A program made the position numbers and the translations under genes. The notes under the pieces were generated by a model. It saw only the letters and a list, made by a program, of their open reading frames with translations. It was not told the DNA's origin and did no database searches. Of a stretch of DNA of 64,000 nt, positions 34,772 to 43,326 are shown in pieces (within the stretch, counting starts at the first letter, position 1; every line of letters starts with the position of its first letter). Origin of the DNA: Nonomuraea jiangxiensis (GTDB lineage: Bacteria; Actinomycetota; Actinomycetes; Streptosporangiales; Streptosporangiaceae); assembly GCF_900099965.1 (NCBI RefSeq), contig NZ_FNDJ01000038.1:34098-98097 (forward strand). The letters run 5' to 3'.

Positions 34772-34843
34772 GGACGATTAGCTCAGCGGGAGAGCGCTTC
34801 CCTGACACGGAAGAGGTCACTGGTTCAATCCCAGTATCGTCCA
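34772..34843 (+). tRNA. tRNA-Val(GAC)
   Basis: A 72-base cloverleaf starting one base after the CCA of tRNA-Cys: acceptor GGACGAT pairs with ATCGTCC. The loop CTGACAC in the stem CTTCC/GGAAG gives anticodon GAC. CCA is encoded at 34844-34846. Confidence 0.97.
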
Positions 34844-34861
34844 CCAGGCTCGACAGCGTTT

Positions 34862-34902
34862 GAAGCCCCAGCTCACGGCACACGCCGGGAGCCTGGGGCT
34901 TC
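34862..34902 (+). terminator. Terminator of the tRNA cluster
   Basis: A perfect 10-base-pair stem, GAAGCCCCAG with CTGGGGCTTC, encloses a 21-base loop 15 bases after tRNA-Val. Confidence 0.75.
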
Positions 34903-35205
34903 TTGCTGCCCCAGGTTGATCATGGTCGTCAGCACCGGTGCTGAGGGCGTGTTTGAGAAGACCGTTCATGTTTGCGTGGCGGCGTGACGACGAGCGTCAG
35001 CGCCGGCAGGCAGGACGACCTCGTGATGCGGGGCTTGGTGAACTTGGCTGCGCTGACCGGTGTCCAAGCCGGCGTTGCAGATAGGGCATATGGGGCGGAT
35101 CACCGGGCGCAGACTCGAGGACCGGCTGTCCCAAAACCGACGTCCGGTGGCCCTAGGTCGAATGTTGTATTCCTGCTGAGTGCGGGAAACAGGGATGATG
35201 CCCCA
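34903..35205. other. Gene-free stretch after the tRNA cluster
   Basis: No convincing gene is seen. Open frames on both strands lack recognisable domains. The segment may hold decayed mobile-element DNA, since an IS5 remnant lies 500 bases further on, but I found no clear terminal repeats. Confidence 0.4.
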
Positions 35206-35643
35206 ATGACGCGTTCCCCCTTCGATCTCGATGCCTTTCTCGCCCAGCCCCTCACGGCCCGCATCGCCACCAGCGGACCGACCGTGCGTCCAGTGTGGTA
35301 CCTGTGGGAGGAAGGGGCTTTCTGGATCTTGACGGGGCCATGGGCGAAGCTCTTCCAGCGAGTCCGCAGCGACCCTGGCGTCGCTCTTGTGGTGGACAAA
35401 TGCGATCTTGGTACAGGTCTTGTCCAGCAGGTCATCGTTCGCGGGCGAGCCGCACTCGTTCCCTTCGATGTGCCACGCGGGAGGCGCAAGCTGGCCCGCT
35501 ACCTGGGCGATGACGAGTCCCGTTGGGACCGCCGCTTCGTGCGCTTTCTCTACGATGATCCCGGACAACGCGGCACGGCGTGGCTGAGGCTGACGCCCTC
35601 GTCCCTGATAGCCAAGGATCTGAGCTACCACACAACCCTTTAG
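35206..35643 (+). CDS. Pyridoxamine 5'-phosphate oxidase-family protein
   Basis: A 145-residue split-barrel flavin/F420-type protein. The pattern LDAFLAQPLTARIATSGPTVRPVWYLWEEGAFWILTG, then DPGVALVVDK and VIVRGRAALVPFD, and the final TAWLRLTPSSLIAKDLSY are typical of PPOX-like oxidoreductases. Base composition is lower in G+C than most of the window, and the gene sits in the patch next to the IS5 remnant. The true ATG at 35206 follows AGGGATG; the frame upstream lacks domain similarity. Confidence 0.82.
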   Translation: MTRSPFDLDAFLAQPLTARIATSGPTVRPVWYLWEEGAFWILTGPWAKLFQRVRSDPGVALVVDKCDLGTGLVQQVIVRGRAALVPFDVPRGRRKLARYLGDDESRWDRRFVRFLYDDPGQRGTAWLRLTPSSLIAKDLSYHTTL

Positions 35644-35665
35644 TGAGTGCTAGAAGATCGTTGCG

Positions 35666-36121
35666 TCAGTCGCAGATGTAGCACGGTTGTCGTCGAGCGA
35701 GTCCTCCTCGGGTGAGGCGCCGGGCCATGCCGGCGATGGCCGCCCAGCGGATGATCGCTTCGGATACGGCGGGGTCGCGTCCGTAGTCACGAGCCAATCG
35801 GCGGCAGGCGGTCCGCCGGGCCAGCGTCCTCTCCACCACCCAACGGCGGGAGATGACGCCACACCGCGCTGGTCAGCCGGGCTTGCAGACAATCTCCAGG
35901 TGGTGCGCAGAGTGTCGCATGCCCAGTCCACCAACCGTCCCGCGAAGCCTTGGTCGGTGAAGACGTGCAGGAACGGGATGGTCAGGTACGCCGACAGCAG
36001 GGCGGTCTTGGCGCCGACTCGGTCCTGCCAACTGGCTGCCATCACGGCGACCGTGATGAGCGGGCCGCACCACGTACAAGATGGCGTTGATGATCTCGCG
36101 GCGGGGATGTTTCTCCGGTGC
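35666..36121 (-). pseudogene. IS5-family transposase remnant with deletion and frameshifts
   Basis: Three pieces of an IS5-type DDE transposase lie in different frames. From its N-terminal region only PEKHPRREIINAILYVVR (36118-36065) remains. Then, after a large deletion, comes ITVAVMAASWQDRVGAKTALL to FTDQGFAGRLVDWA, which holds the second catalytic Asp region. After a frame change and stop comes RRWVVERTLA to SEAIIRWAAI, ending at 35666. The conserved first Asp region is missing. It cannot encode an active enzyme. No terminal inverted repeats were identified. Confidence 0.82.
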
Positions 36122-36652
36122 CTGGTCAGTCTCCGATGAATCCGCCAACGGCCATAACCGCTGTATCGGCCATACCCATAGCGGCACATTCCCTATCCAG
36201 AGAATCCATAACGGAAATGCGAGGACAAGGAAAGCTCCGACAATCTTGATGACCTCGATGTTCACCTTCAGCGGTCCACCCTTGAACACAGTATGACCAT
36301 CAAGGACGATCATCGCTACGAGGTTTCCGAGGATACCGGCGCTTATAGCCGCAATAGCGATAAGGCCGACAAGCTCCCATGGCGACAGCGTGTCGAACAG
36401 GTTCGAGGGCGAAGTGACATCGGTTACGAGCCGATTCCATCCGCTTCCAAGGGCGTCCAGCTCTTCCGACAGGTTCGACCGTTCCGCGACCCAGTCCCTC
36501 GCAGGCTTGAACCACTGTGATGAGACGTTGTCGGAAATGAAAAACTGAAAGAGTGCGATCAGCCCGGATGCTACTGCCAGAACGTCAAGCAGCGTCCGGC
36601 GGAAAGTCCCCTTGTTGGCTCTTGCATCAAATGCCACCTCAGCCCCCCGCAT
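35873..36652 (-). CDS. Orphan membrane protein fused to IS5 remnant
   Basis: The open frame codes for 259 residues. The first about 178 form a membrane protein I do not recognise: hydrophobic segments at about 22-40 (LLDVLAVASGLIALFQFFI), 92-116 (ELVGLIAIAAISAGILGNL) and 136-160 (VGAFLVLAFPLWILWIGNV), with a polar helix between. At about residue 178 the sequence passes directly into the IS5 remnant (EKHPRREI) and runs in a wrong frame to a stop at 35873. The original C-terminus is therefore probably lost. The region is visibly poorer in G+C than its neighbours, a sign of acquisition. Confidence 0.5.
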   Translation of the reverse strand: MRGAEVAFDARANKGTFRRTLLDVLAVASGLIALFQFFISDNVSSQWFKPARDWVAERSNLSEELDALGSGWNRLVTDVTSPSNLFDTLSPWELVGLIAIAAISAGILGNLVAMIVLDGHTVFKGGPLKVNIEVIKIVGAFLVLAFPLWILWIGNVPLWVWPIQRLWPLADSSETDQAPEKHPRREIINAILYVVRPAHHGRRDGSQLAGPSRRQDRPAVGVPDHPVPARLHRPRLRGTVGGLGMRHSAHHLEIVCKPG

Positions 36653-36770
36653 CTCAAGGCGCCTGCCCTTTTTCAGACCGTCAATCGCATGAGGCGTGGC
36701 TTCAATTTTATAGCTCCTCAGGGATGATCGCCTGGCGCGGCGGCAGTGGGGCTGAAAGTTTCAGGGTTGA

Positions 36771-36799
36771 TTGACAGCGGAAACGTTAGCGCTAACAAT
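36771..36799 (+). promoter_or_regulatory. Promoter with LacI operator of the arabinan cluster
   Basis: TTGACA (36771-36776), a 17-base spacer and AACAAT (36794-36799) form a strong promoter. The perfect palindrome GTTAGCGCTAAC (36785-36796) covers the -10, so bound repressor would block RNA polymerase. Confidence 0.75.
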
Positions 36800-36845
36800 C
36801 GCGGCACTCCACGAAAACCCGTGACGGGGGAGATCGCCGTGCGAT

Positions 36846-36857
36846 GTTAGCGCTATC
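36846..36857. promoter_or_regulatory. Second LacI operator before the GH43 pseudogene
   Basis: GTTAGCGCTATC, one base different from the operator at 36785, 61 bases downstream of it and 14 bases before the ATG at 36871. The roughly six-turn spacing would permit a repressor loop. Confidence 0.65.
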
Positions 36858-36870
36858 AAGGAGTCCGACG

Positions 36871-38004
36871 ATGTTCCGAAGAACCCCGGCCGCCCTGGCG
36901 CTCCCGCTCACTGCCCCGGGAACGGGACCCGCCTCGGCAGCCACCCTGCTACACCAACCCCATCAAGTCGCAGAAGGGCGCCGACCCCTGGCTGCGGTAC
37001 CAGGACGGCAACTACTACCTGATCACCACGAGCTTCACGAACACCCTGGTCATGCGGAAATCCCCGACGCTCGGCGGGTTGCCCACGGCTCCGAGCGTCC
37101 AGGTCTGGCAGGACACCACCACCGCTCGGGGCGCCAACTTCTGGGCGCCGGAGCTGCATCCCTTCAACGGCCGCTGGTACATCTACTACTCCGGCGGGCG
37201 GGTGGACGCCGCCTGCTGCGACAGCCAGCGCACCCACGTGCTGGAGAGTCCGGGTGACGACCCGCTCGGGCCCTACACGTACCGGAGCATGCTCACCGGG
37301 TCGAACCTCACCCCGGGCGGCCGGCTGATCGACGCCAGCCCGATGACCCCGAACGGGACCCTTTACCTGCTCGGCAGCGGGTTCGTCGCGGGCAGTGCGC
37401 AGAGCCTGGTGATCGCGCCGATGAGCAACCCGTACACGATCAGCGGGAGCATCTTCAGCCGCATCTCCAGCCCTACCCTGAGCTGGGAGACGCAGGGCGG
37501 CCGGTGGCGCTGCAGCGGGACGGGCGGACGTTCGTGATCTATTCGGCTAGCGCCTGCTGGGGGCCCGACTACAAGCTCGAGCAACTCACCTACAACGGCG
37601 GAAACCCGCTCAGCGCATCGTCGTGGGTGAAGCGGCCGACGCCGGTGTTCCAGCGCTCGGGCAACGTGTACGGCCCCGGCCACAACGGCTTCTTCACCTC
37701 CCCGAACGGCGCCGAGAGCTGGATCATCTACCACGCCGGCGGCGGCTGCGACAACAACCGCAACAGCGGCAAGTGCCTGGAGGTGGCGGGCGGGGCCACC
37801 GCGGACGGGACGAACATCAGGCAGTGGACCTGCAGCGGCGGCGCCGGCCAGCGCTGGCGGGTGGAGGAACAGGCCGACGACACCAGCAGGCTCGTGAACG
37901 TGGCCACCGGCAAGGTCGCCGACGTGGCCGACTGCGGTACCGCCGACGTACGCCAGAGCTGGCTCAATAGCACCTGCCAGCAGTGGTTCATCCGACCGGT
38001 CTGA
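36871..38004 (+). pseudogene. Broken secreted GH43 arabinosidase
   Basis: A signal peptide (MFRRTPAALALPLTAPG) starts in one frame, but the GH43 domain (YTNPIKSQKGADPWLRY, WAPELHPFNGRWYIYYSGG, LIDASPMTPNG) lies in another from 36947. At about 37500 a deletion joins SWETQGG to PVALQRDGR. This removes the conserved segment that holds the catalytic Glu (usually NEGP) and returns to the first frame. Later, YHAGGGCDN jumps into a ricin/CBM13-like tail (NSGKCLEVAGGATADGTNIRQW to the stop). At least three lesions are visible, so no active enzyme can result. The promoter and operators are intact and may still drive the next gene. Confidence 0.85.
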
Positions 38005-38015
38005 AGGAGGCCAGC

Positions 38016-38972
38016 ATGTGGAAACGAGCTCTCGGCGGCGTCCTGGCCGCCTTGACGGTGCTCCTCGTCACGGCGGCCGCGGCCGCGTACCCGAACCCGC
38101 TGCCCGTCTCGGGGAGCATCTTCGTGCACGATCCCACCGTCGTGACCCGGCCGAACGGCGGCTATCTGCTCGCCCACACCGGCGACAACATCGCGCTCAA
38201 GACCTCCGCCAACCGCACGTCCTGGAGCAACGCCGGCGTGGTCTTCCCCTCCGGGGCGCCCTGGACGCGTACGTACACCGGCGGCGCCGCCAACCTGTGG
38301 GCGCCGGACCTGTCCTACCGCAACGGGCGGTACTACCTGTACTACTCCGCCTCCACCTTCGGCTCGAACACCTCCGCGATCTTCCTCGCGACCAGCACGA
38401 CCGGTGCGCAGGGGTCGTGGACGAACCAGGGACTGGTGATCAGTACGAACTCGTCGAGCTCGTACAACGCGATCGACCCCAACCTGGTCGTGGACGACCA
38501 GGGCCGGTGGTGGCTGAGCTTCGGCTCGTTCTGGACCGGGCTCAAGCTCATCTCGCTCAACCCGGGTACGGGCCTGCGCTCCGGCACCGCGATCTACGAC
38601 CTGGCCCGCCGCGGCGGCGGCACCACCGCGATCGAGGCGCCGGTCATCGTCAAGCGCGGCTCCTACTACTACCTGTACGTCTCCTGGGACGCCTGCTGCC
38701 GGGGGGCGGCGAGCACGTACCGGGTCATGGTGGGCCGCTCGACCAGCGTCACCGGGCCGTACCGGGACCGCGACGGCACCGCGATGACCTCCGGCGGCGG
38801 CACGGAGATCCTCGCCGGGCACGGGAGCCTCCACGGTCCGGGGCACCAGGCGGTGCTGTCCGAGGCGGACGGAGACCGGCTCTTCTACCACTACTACGGT
38901 GACGATGGCCGCTCGCGGCTGGGCATCAACAACCTCGGGTTTGACTCCGCGGGCTGGCCGTACCTCTACTGA
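38016..38972 (+). CDS. Secreted arabinan endo-1,5-alpha-L-arabinosidase, GH43
   Basis: A 318-residue secreted GH43 enzyme that cuts the alpha-1,5-arabinan backbone of pectin. A signal peptide (about 1-24) is followed by the five-bladed propeller. The three catalytic acids are visible: Asp39 in FVHDPTV, Asp154 in NAIDPNL and Glu207 in TAIEAPVI. A strong GAAGGAGG lies five bases before the ATG. It follows the GH43 pseudogene by 11 bases and probably depends on its promoter. Confidence 0.92.
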   Translation: MWKRALGGVLAALTVLLVTAAAAAYPNPLPVSGSIFVHDPTVVTRPNGGYLLAHTGDNIALKTSANRTSWSNAGVVFPSGAPWTRTYTGGAANLWAPDLSYRNGRYYLYYSASTFGSNTSAIFLATSTTGAQGSWTNQGLVISTNSSSSYNAIDPNLVVDDQGRWWLSFGSFWTGLKLISLNPGTGLRSGTAIYDLARRGGGTTAIEAPVIVKRGSYYYLYVSWDACCRGAASTYRVMVGRSTSVTGPYRDRDGTAMTSGGGTEILAGHGSLHGPGHQAVLSEADGDRLFYHYYGDDGRSRLGINNLGFDSAGWPYLY

Positions 38973-39005
38973 GACAGTTGATCCGCGCGCTCGTCCCCGC
39001 AGCCT

Positions 39006-39017
39006 GTTAGCGTTACC
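39006..39017. promoter_or_regulatory. LacI operator before its own gene
   Basis: GTTAGCGTTACC, 19 bases before the GTG of the LacI gene, belongs to the same operator family as 36785, 36846, 41745 and 41824. It suggests autoregulation. Confidence 0.65.
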
Positions 39018-39036
39018 GCCAAGGGGGTGGGCCACG

Positions 39037-40056
39037 GTGAAAGCCAGGAACGGGCGGCCTGCGGTGCTCATGGACGTCGCCGTGCTCGCCGGAGTCTCGG
39101 CCATGACGGTTTCGCGCGTGCTCAACGCCCCCGACATGGTGCGTGCCGAGACCCGGGCCCGGGTCATGGCGGCCGTCAAGGAGCTCGACTACCGGCCCAA
39201 CCAGGCCGCCCGCCAGCTGGTCACCGGCCGCTCCGGCGTGCTCGGCGTGGTCAGCATCGACACCACCCTCTACGGCCCGGCCTCCACTCTCTACTGCATC
39301 GAGCAGGCCGCCCGGCACGCCGGCTACAACGTCAGCATCGCGAGCCTCAGCTCGCTCAACCGCACCTCGATGGAGGAGGGCGTGCAGCGGCTGCGCGCCC
39401 AGGCGGTCGACGGCGTGATCATCGTGGCGCCGCACGAGTCCGCCGCCGACGGGCTGCGGCACCTGCCGCCCGAGATGCCGGTGGTGGCGGTCGACGCCGG
39501 CGACGACATCCCGGTGCCGGTGGCCAAGGTGGACCAGCGGGTCGGCGCCGCCCGGGTGACCGAGCACCTGCTCGGGCTCGGCCACGGGACCGTGTGGCAC
39601 GTGGCGGGGCCGGCCGACTGGCTCGACGCCAACGGGCGCATCGAGGGCTGGCGCGGCGTGCTGGAGTCCGCGGACCGGCCGGTGCCCGAGGTGCTGCGCG
39701 GCGACTGGAGCTCGCGCTCCGGCTACCAGCTCGGCCGCCGTCTGGCCCAGGACGCGGAGGTCACGGCGGTGTTCGTGGCCAACGACCAGATGGCGTTAGG
39801 CGTGCTGCGGGCGCTGCGCGAGGCGGGGCGGCGGGTGCCGGAGGACGTGAGCGTGGCGGGGTTCGACGACATCCCCGAGTCCGCCTACTTCTGGCCGCCG
39901 CTGACGACCGTGCGGCAGGACTTCGGGGAGGTCGGCAGGTACGCCTTCCACCTGCTGCTGGACCGGATGGCGGGCGCCGAGCCGGAGTCGCGGCGGCTGG
40001 TCGAGCCGGAGCTGATCGTCCGCGAGAGCACCGGCCCGGCGACGCCCCACGCCTGA
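39037..40056 (+). CDS. LacI-family regulator of the arabinan cluster
   Basis: A 339-residue repressor: helix-turn-helix at about 12-33 (MDVAVLAGVSAMTVSRVLNAPD), then the sensor domain (GRSGVLGVVSIDTT, VDGVIIVAPHES, FVANDQMALGVLRALREAG, VAGFDDIPESAYFWPPLTTV). GTG at 39037 has GGGGGTGG upstream. The five shared operators in 36.7-41.9 kb make it the obvious regulator of the GH43, GH51 and ABC genes; the inducer is probably arabinose or an arabino-oligosaccharide. Confidence 0.9.
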   Translation: MKARNGRPAVLMDVAVLAGVSAMTVSRVLNAPDMVRAETRARVMAAVKELDYRPNQAARQLVTGRSGVLGVVSIDTTLYGPASTLYCIEQAARHAGYNVSIASLSSLNRTSMEEGVQRLRAQAVDGVIIVAPHESAADGLRHLPPEMPVVAVDAGDDIPVPVAKVDQRVGAARVTEHLLGLGHGTVWHVAGPADWLDANGRIEGWRGVLESADRPVPEVLRGDWSSRSGYQLGRRLAQDAEVTAVFVANDQMALGVLRALREAGRRVPEDVSVAGFDDIPESAYFWPPLTTVRQDFGEVGRYAFHLLLDRMAGAEPESRRLVEPELIVRESTGPATPHA

Positions 40057-40064
40057 GCCCCCCA

Positions 40065-40200
40065 CCCCTGAACGTCCCATCCCTGAGCCCCCACCCTGAA
40101 CGCCCCATCCCTGAGCGCCTCACGCCCTGATTGCGCCGCTCAGGCGCCCGGGGCCTGAGAGCGCCCGGGCCTGAGAGCATCGGGGCCTGAGCGCATCGGG
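40065..40200. repeat. Degenerate short repeats between convergent genes
   Basis: The interval repeats CCCTGAACGCCCCAT-like units in its left part and GGGCCTGAGAGC-like units in its right part. It looks like slipped-strand expansion and has no coding potential that I trust. Confidence 0.6.
40139..40159. terminator. Hairpin between convergent LacI and GH51 genes
   Basis: CTCAGGC and GCCTGAG form a seven-base-pair stem around GCCCGGG, between the two gene ends. It can act on both strands. Confidence 0.5.
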
Positions 40201-40209
40201 TCCCGGGGA

Positions 40210-41703
40210 TCAGGCGAGTCTGATCACGTTCCAGGAGACCGGCGGCAGCAGGACGCGCGCCGGGTCGTGCTCGACGTCGGCGTTGGGCCGGGGCTTGATC
40301 CGGTCGGGGTCGTCGGCCGTGTTGCGCGCGTACACGTCGGGGTCCGTCAGGGTGGTCGCCTCGACGATCCGGGTGCCGCCGCCGAGCCCCCGGGCGTCGA
40401 TCTCCAGCGAGAGCGGCCGGTCGGCCGAGCGGTTGACGGCGAACAGCGTGGTCCCCTCCTCCCCGTGCGTGGCCACCGCGTGCAGCAGCGGCACCTCGCC
40501 GAACTCTGCCGTCTCGTACGTGGGCGCGTCCGGCTCCACCCGCAGCACGTGGCCCGCCGCGTACCGGGATGCCTGCGCGAACGGATGGAAGGTCGTCTGC
40601 CGCCAGGCCCGCCCGCCGGGCTCGGTCATGATGGGCGCGATCACGTTCACCAGTTGGGCCAGCGAGGCGGCGGTCACCCGGTCGCTGTTGCGCAGCAGCG
40701 TGATCAGCAGGCCGCCGAAGGCCACCGCGTCGGCCAGGTGGTAGTGGTCCTCCAGCAGCGGGGGCGCGACTGGCCAGCCCTCCGGCTTCGGGGCGGCCTG
40801 GAAGCGGGAGAGGTACCAGACGTTCCACTCGTCGAAGGAGAGGTCGATCCGTTTGCGCGACTTCAGCCGGGCGCCGACGTGGTCGGCGGTGGCGGTGACC
40901 GAGGAGATGAAGTACTCCATGTCGGTCGAGCAGGCCAGGAAGCTGCCGAGGTCGCCGTCCTTCTCCTCGTAGTAGGCGTGGCAGGAGATGTAGTCGACCA
41001 CGTCGTACGTCTCCTCCAGCACCGTGGCCTCCCACGCGCCGAAGGTCGGCATGCTGGAGCCGGAGCTGCCGCAGGCCACCAGCTCCAGCGTCGGGTCCAT
41101 GGTCCGCATGGCGCGGGCGGTCTCGGCGGCGAGCCGGCCGTACTCGCGGGCGGTCTTGTGGCCGGTCTGCCAGGGGCCGTCCATCTCGTTGCCCAGGCAC
41201 CACATCCTGATCCCGTGCGGCTCCTTGGCGCCGTTGGCGGCGCGCAGGTCGGACAGCGCGGTTCCGGACGGGTGGTTGCTGTATTCGAGCAGGTCGAGGG
41301 CCTCGGCGATGCCGCGGGTGCCGAGGTTGAGCGCCATCATGGGCTCCACACCCGCCTTGCGGCACCAGCGGACGAACTCGTCCACCCCCACCTCGTTCGT
41401 CTCGGTGCTGTGCCAGGCCAGGTCGAGCCGGCGGGGCCGCCGGTCACGCGGGCCGATGCCGTCCTCCCACCGGTAACCGGAGACGAAGTTGCCGCCCGGG
41501 TAGCGGACGGTGGTCACCCCCAGCTCCCTGGTCAGGTCGAGTACGTCGCCACGGAAGCCGTCGTCGTCGGCCGTCGGGTGGTCCGGCTCGTAGATGCCCG
41601 TGTAGACGCAGCGGCCGAGGTGTTCGACGAACGTGCCGAAGGTGCGCCGGTGCACCGGTGCCACCTTGAACGCGGGATCGAGGGTGATTCTGGCCTGATG
41701 CAC
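40210..41703 (-). CDS. abfA: Alpha-L-arabinofuranosidase, GH51
   Basis: A 497-residue cytoplasmic GH51 enzyme that releases arabinose from imported arabino-oligosaccharides. The acid/base is Glu173 in CLGNEMDGPWQ and the nucleophile Glu292 in SFDEWNVWY. The N-terminus (RITLDPAFKVAPVHRRTFGTFVEHLGR) and full length match AbfA. No signal peptide is present. It is divergent from the ABC importer; an operator of the LacI family lies on its promoter. Confidence 0.95.
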   Translation of the reverse strand: MHQARITLDPAFKVAPVHRRTFGTFVEHLGRCVYTGIYEPDHPTADDDGFRGDVLDLTRELGVTTVRYPGGNFVSGYRWEDGIGPRDRRPRRLDLAWHSTETNEVGVDEFVRWCRKAGVEPMMALNLGTRGIAEALDLLEYSNHPSGTALSDLRAANGAKEPHGIRMWCLGNEMDGPWQTGHKTAREYGRLAAETARAMRTMDPTLELVACGSSGSSMPTFGAWEATVLEETYDVVDYISCHAYYEEKDGDLGSFLACSTDMEYFISSVTATADHVGARLKSRKRIDLSFDEWNVWYLSRFQAAPKPEGWPVAPPLLEDHYHLADAVAFGGLLITLLRNSDRVTAASLAQLVNVIAPIMTEPGGRAWRQTTFHPFAQASRYAAGHVLRVEPDAPTYETAEFGEVPLLHAVATHGEEGTTLFAVNRSADRPLSLEIDARGLGGGTRIVEATTLTDPDVYARNTADDPDRIKPRPNADVEHDPARVLLPPVSWNVIRLA

Positions 41704-41744
41704 GGAGGGAGCTCCTGGTTCTCGGGCATTACGTGATCAAGATT

Positions 41745-41780
41745 GTTAGCGTTATCAGCCGACCGGGTCAAGGGGCCGGA
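41745..41780 (-). promoter_or_regulatory. Promoter with LacI operator of the GH51 gene
   Basis: The operator GTTAGCGTTATC occupies 41745-41756. Read on the minus strand a TTGACC about 18 bases upstream and AACAAT overlapping the operator end give the same architecture as the GH43 promoter. Confidence 0.6.
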
Positions 41781-41809
41781 ACACCCTGAAGGCGGTTGCC
41801 CACAGGGCC

Positions 41810-41838
41810 TTGACACGCCGGGTGTTACCGCTAACACT
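41810..41838 (+). promoter_or_regulatory. Promoter with LacI operator of the arabinoside importer
   Basis: TTGACA (41810-41815), 17 bases, AACACT (41833-41838), with the operator GTTACCGCTAAC at 41824-41835 overlapping the -10. It should drive the binding-protein and permease genes from 41995. Confidence 0.7.
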
Positions 41839-41994
41839 CGGGTAACCCCGGAGAACGCCGGGGTCAGCGCGGCCACCGCGACCCGGACGGCCCGCCCCTT
41901 TCGCCTCCGCCGGAGGCCCTGTTCCCGGCTGCCCCGACTCCCCCGCCCTCAGTGACGACCCGGCCGAGCGACAGCCCGGCAGGAAGGGGCCACT

Positions 41995-43326
41995 GTGCAA
42001 GCTCCCCCCGATCTCTCCCGCCGGCGGCTCCTCGGCGGCGGCCTCACCCTCGTCGGCGCCGCCGCCACCGGGTGCGCCATCCCCGTCGGTTTGGGCTCCT
42101 CCCGGACGCGCATCCGGTACTGGCACTTCCTGGGCGCCAGCGACGGCATCGTCATGAAACAGATGGTCGAGGGGTTCGCCAAGGACAGCCCGGACCTCTT
42201 CGTCGAGGAGAACGTGCTCCAGTGGGGTGAGCCGTACTACACCAAGATCGCCATGGCGGGAGCGGGCGGCCGCTCGCCCGACCTGGCCGCCTTCCATCTG
42301 GCGCGGCTGGCCGGGATCGGCGCGGGACGCATCCTGGACCCCATCAACGTACGGCTGCTGGAGGAGAGCGGCCTGCGCGCCGCCGACTTCAGCCCGCCGA
42401 TCTGGGAGCGCGCACACCTGGACGGCGTGCTCTACGCGATCCCGTTCGACGCCCACCCGATGGTGCAGTACTACAACACGGAGATCTGCGGCCGGGCGGG
42501 ACTGCTCGGCCCGGACGGCAAGCTGCTGCCCACCAACGGCCCCGACGAGCTGGTGGCCGCGCTGCGCAAGGCCAAGGACGCGATGGGCGGCGAGGCGCCG
42601 CTCACCTACGACGCCCTCGGCCTGGGCACGGTCGGCCCCTGGCGCGTGTGGTGGTCACTCTATTCGCAGAGCGGCGGCACACTGGTGTCGGACGACGCCA
42701 CCCGGATCACCATCGACGACGCCAAGGCGCTGGAGGCGCTGCGGTTCATGAGCATGCTGGGGCGCGAAGGGCTCTGCGACACCCGCTCGGACTACGGCGC
42801 CTCGGTGGCCCGCTTCACCAACGGCCAGGTGGCCTTCCTGTGGAACGGCGACTGGGAGATCACCGGGCTCAAGGAGCGCGGGACGCCGTTCAACATGACC
42901 CGCTTCCCCAGCGTCTTCGGCACCGGGGCCGCGCAGGCCGACTGCCACTCGTTCGTGCTGCCGCACCAGCGCGACCGCGATCCGGAGATCGAGCGGGCCA
43001 CCTACCGGTTCATCGCCTACCTCATCAAGAACAGCGCCGACTGGGCGGTGGCCGGGCACGTGCCCGCGTACCTGCCCGCCCTGGAGCTGCCCGAATACCT
43101 GGCGCTGCAGCCGCAGTCGGAGTACCGCTCGGTCATCACCGACGTCGCGCTCGATCCCCAGGTGTGGTTCGCCGGCTCGGCCTCGCGGTTGTGGATCGAG
43201 TTCGGCGACGCGTTCGCGCCGGTCATCGGCGGGACGCGCACCCCGGAGGAGGGGCTGGCCACGGCCAAGGCCGCGCTCGGCCGGCTGCTGTCCGCCCCGA
43301 TCCCCTTCCCCGACCAGGAGGGCTGA
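41995..43326 (+). CDS. TAT-exported sugar-binding lipoprotein (arabinoside importer)
   Basis: A 443-residue CUT1 solute-binding protein. The signal has twin arginines (LSRRRLLGGG) and a lipobox ending ATGC (Cys27), so it is folded before export and then lipidated. Body segments include RYWHFLGASDGIVMKQMVEGF, DGVLYAIPFDAHPMVQYYN and VAFLWNGDWEITGL. GTG start with GGAAGGGG upstream. First gene of a three-gene importer operon; ligand probably arabino-oligosaccharides. Confidence 0.9.
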   Translation: MQAPPDLSRRRLLGGGLTLVGAAATGCAIPVGLGSSRTRIRYWHFLGASDGIVMKQMVEGFAKDSPDLFVEENVLQWGEPYYTKIAMAGAGGRSPDLAAFHLARLAGIGAGRILDPINVRLLEESGLRAADFSPPIWERAHLDGVLYAIPFDAHPMVQYYNTEICGRAGLLGPDGKLLPTNGPDELVAALRKAKDAMGGEAPLTYDALGLGTVGPWRVWWSLYSQSGGTLVSDDATRITIDDAKALEALRFMSMLGREGLCDTRSDYGASVARFTNGQVAFLWNGDWEITGLKERGTPFNMTRFPSVFGTGAAQADCHSFVLPHQRDRDPEIERATYRFIAYLIKNSADWAVAGHVPAYLPALELPEYLALQPQSEYRSVITDVALDPQVWFAGSASRLWIEFGDAFAPVIGGTRTPEEGLATAKAALGRLLSAPIPFPDQEG

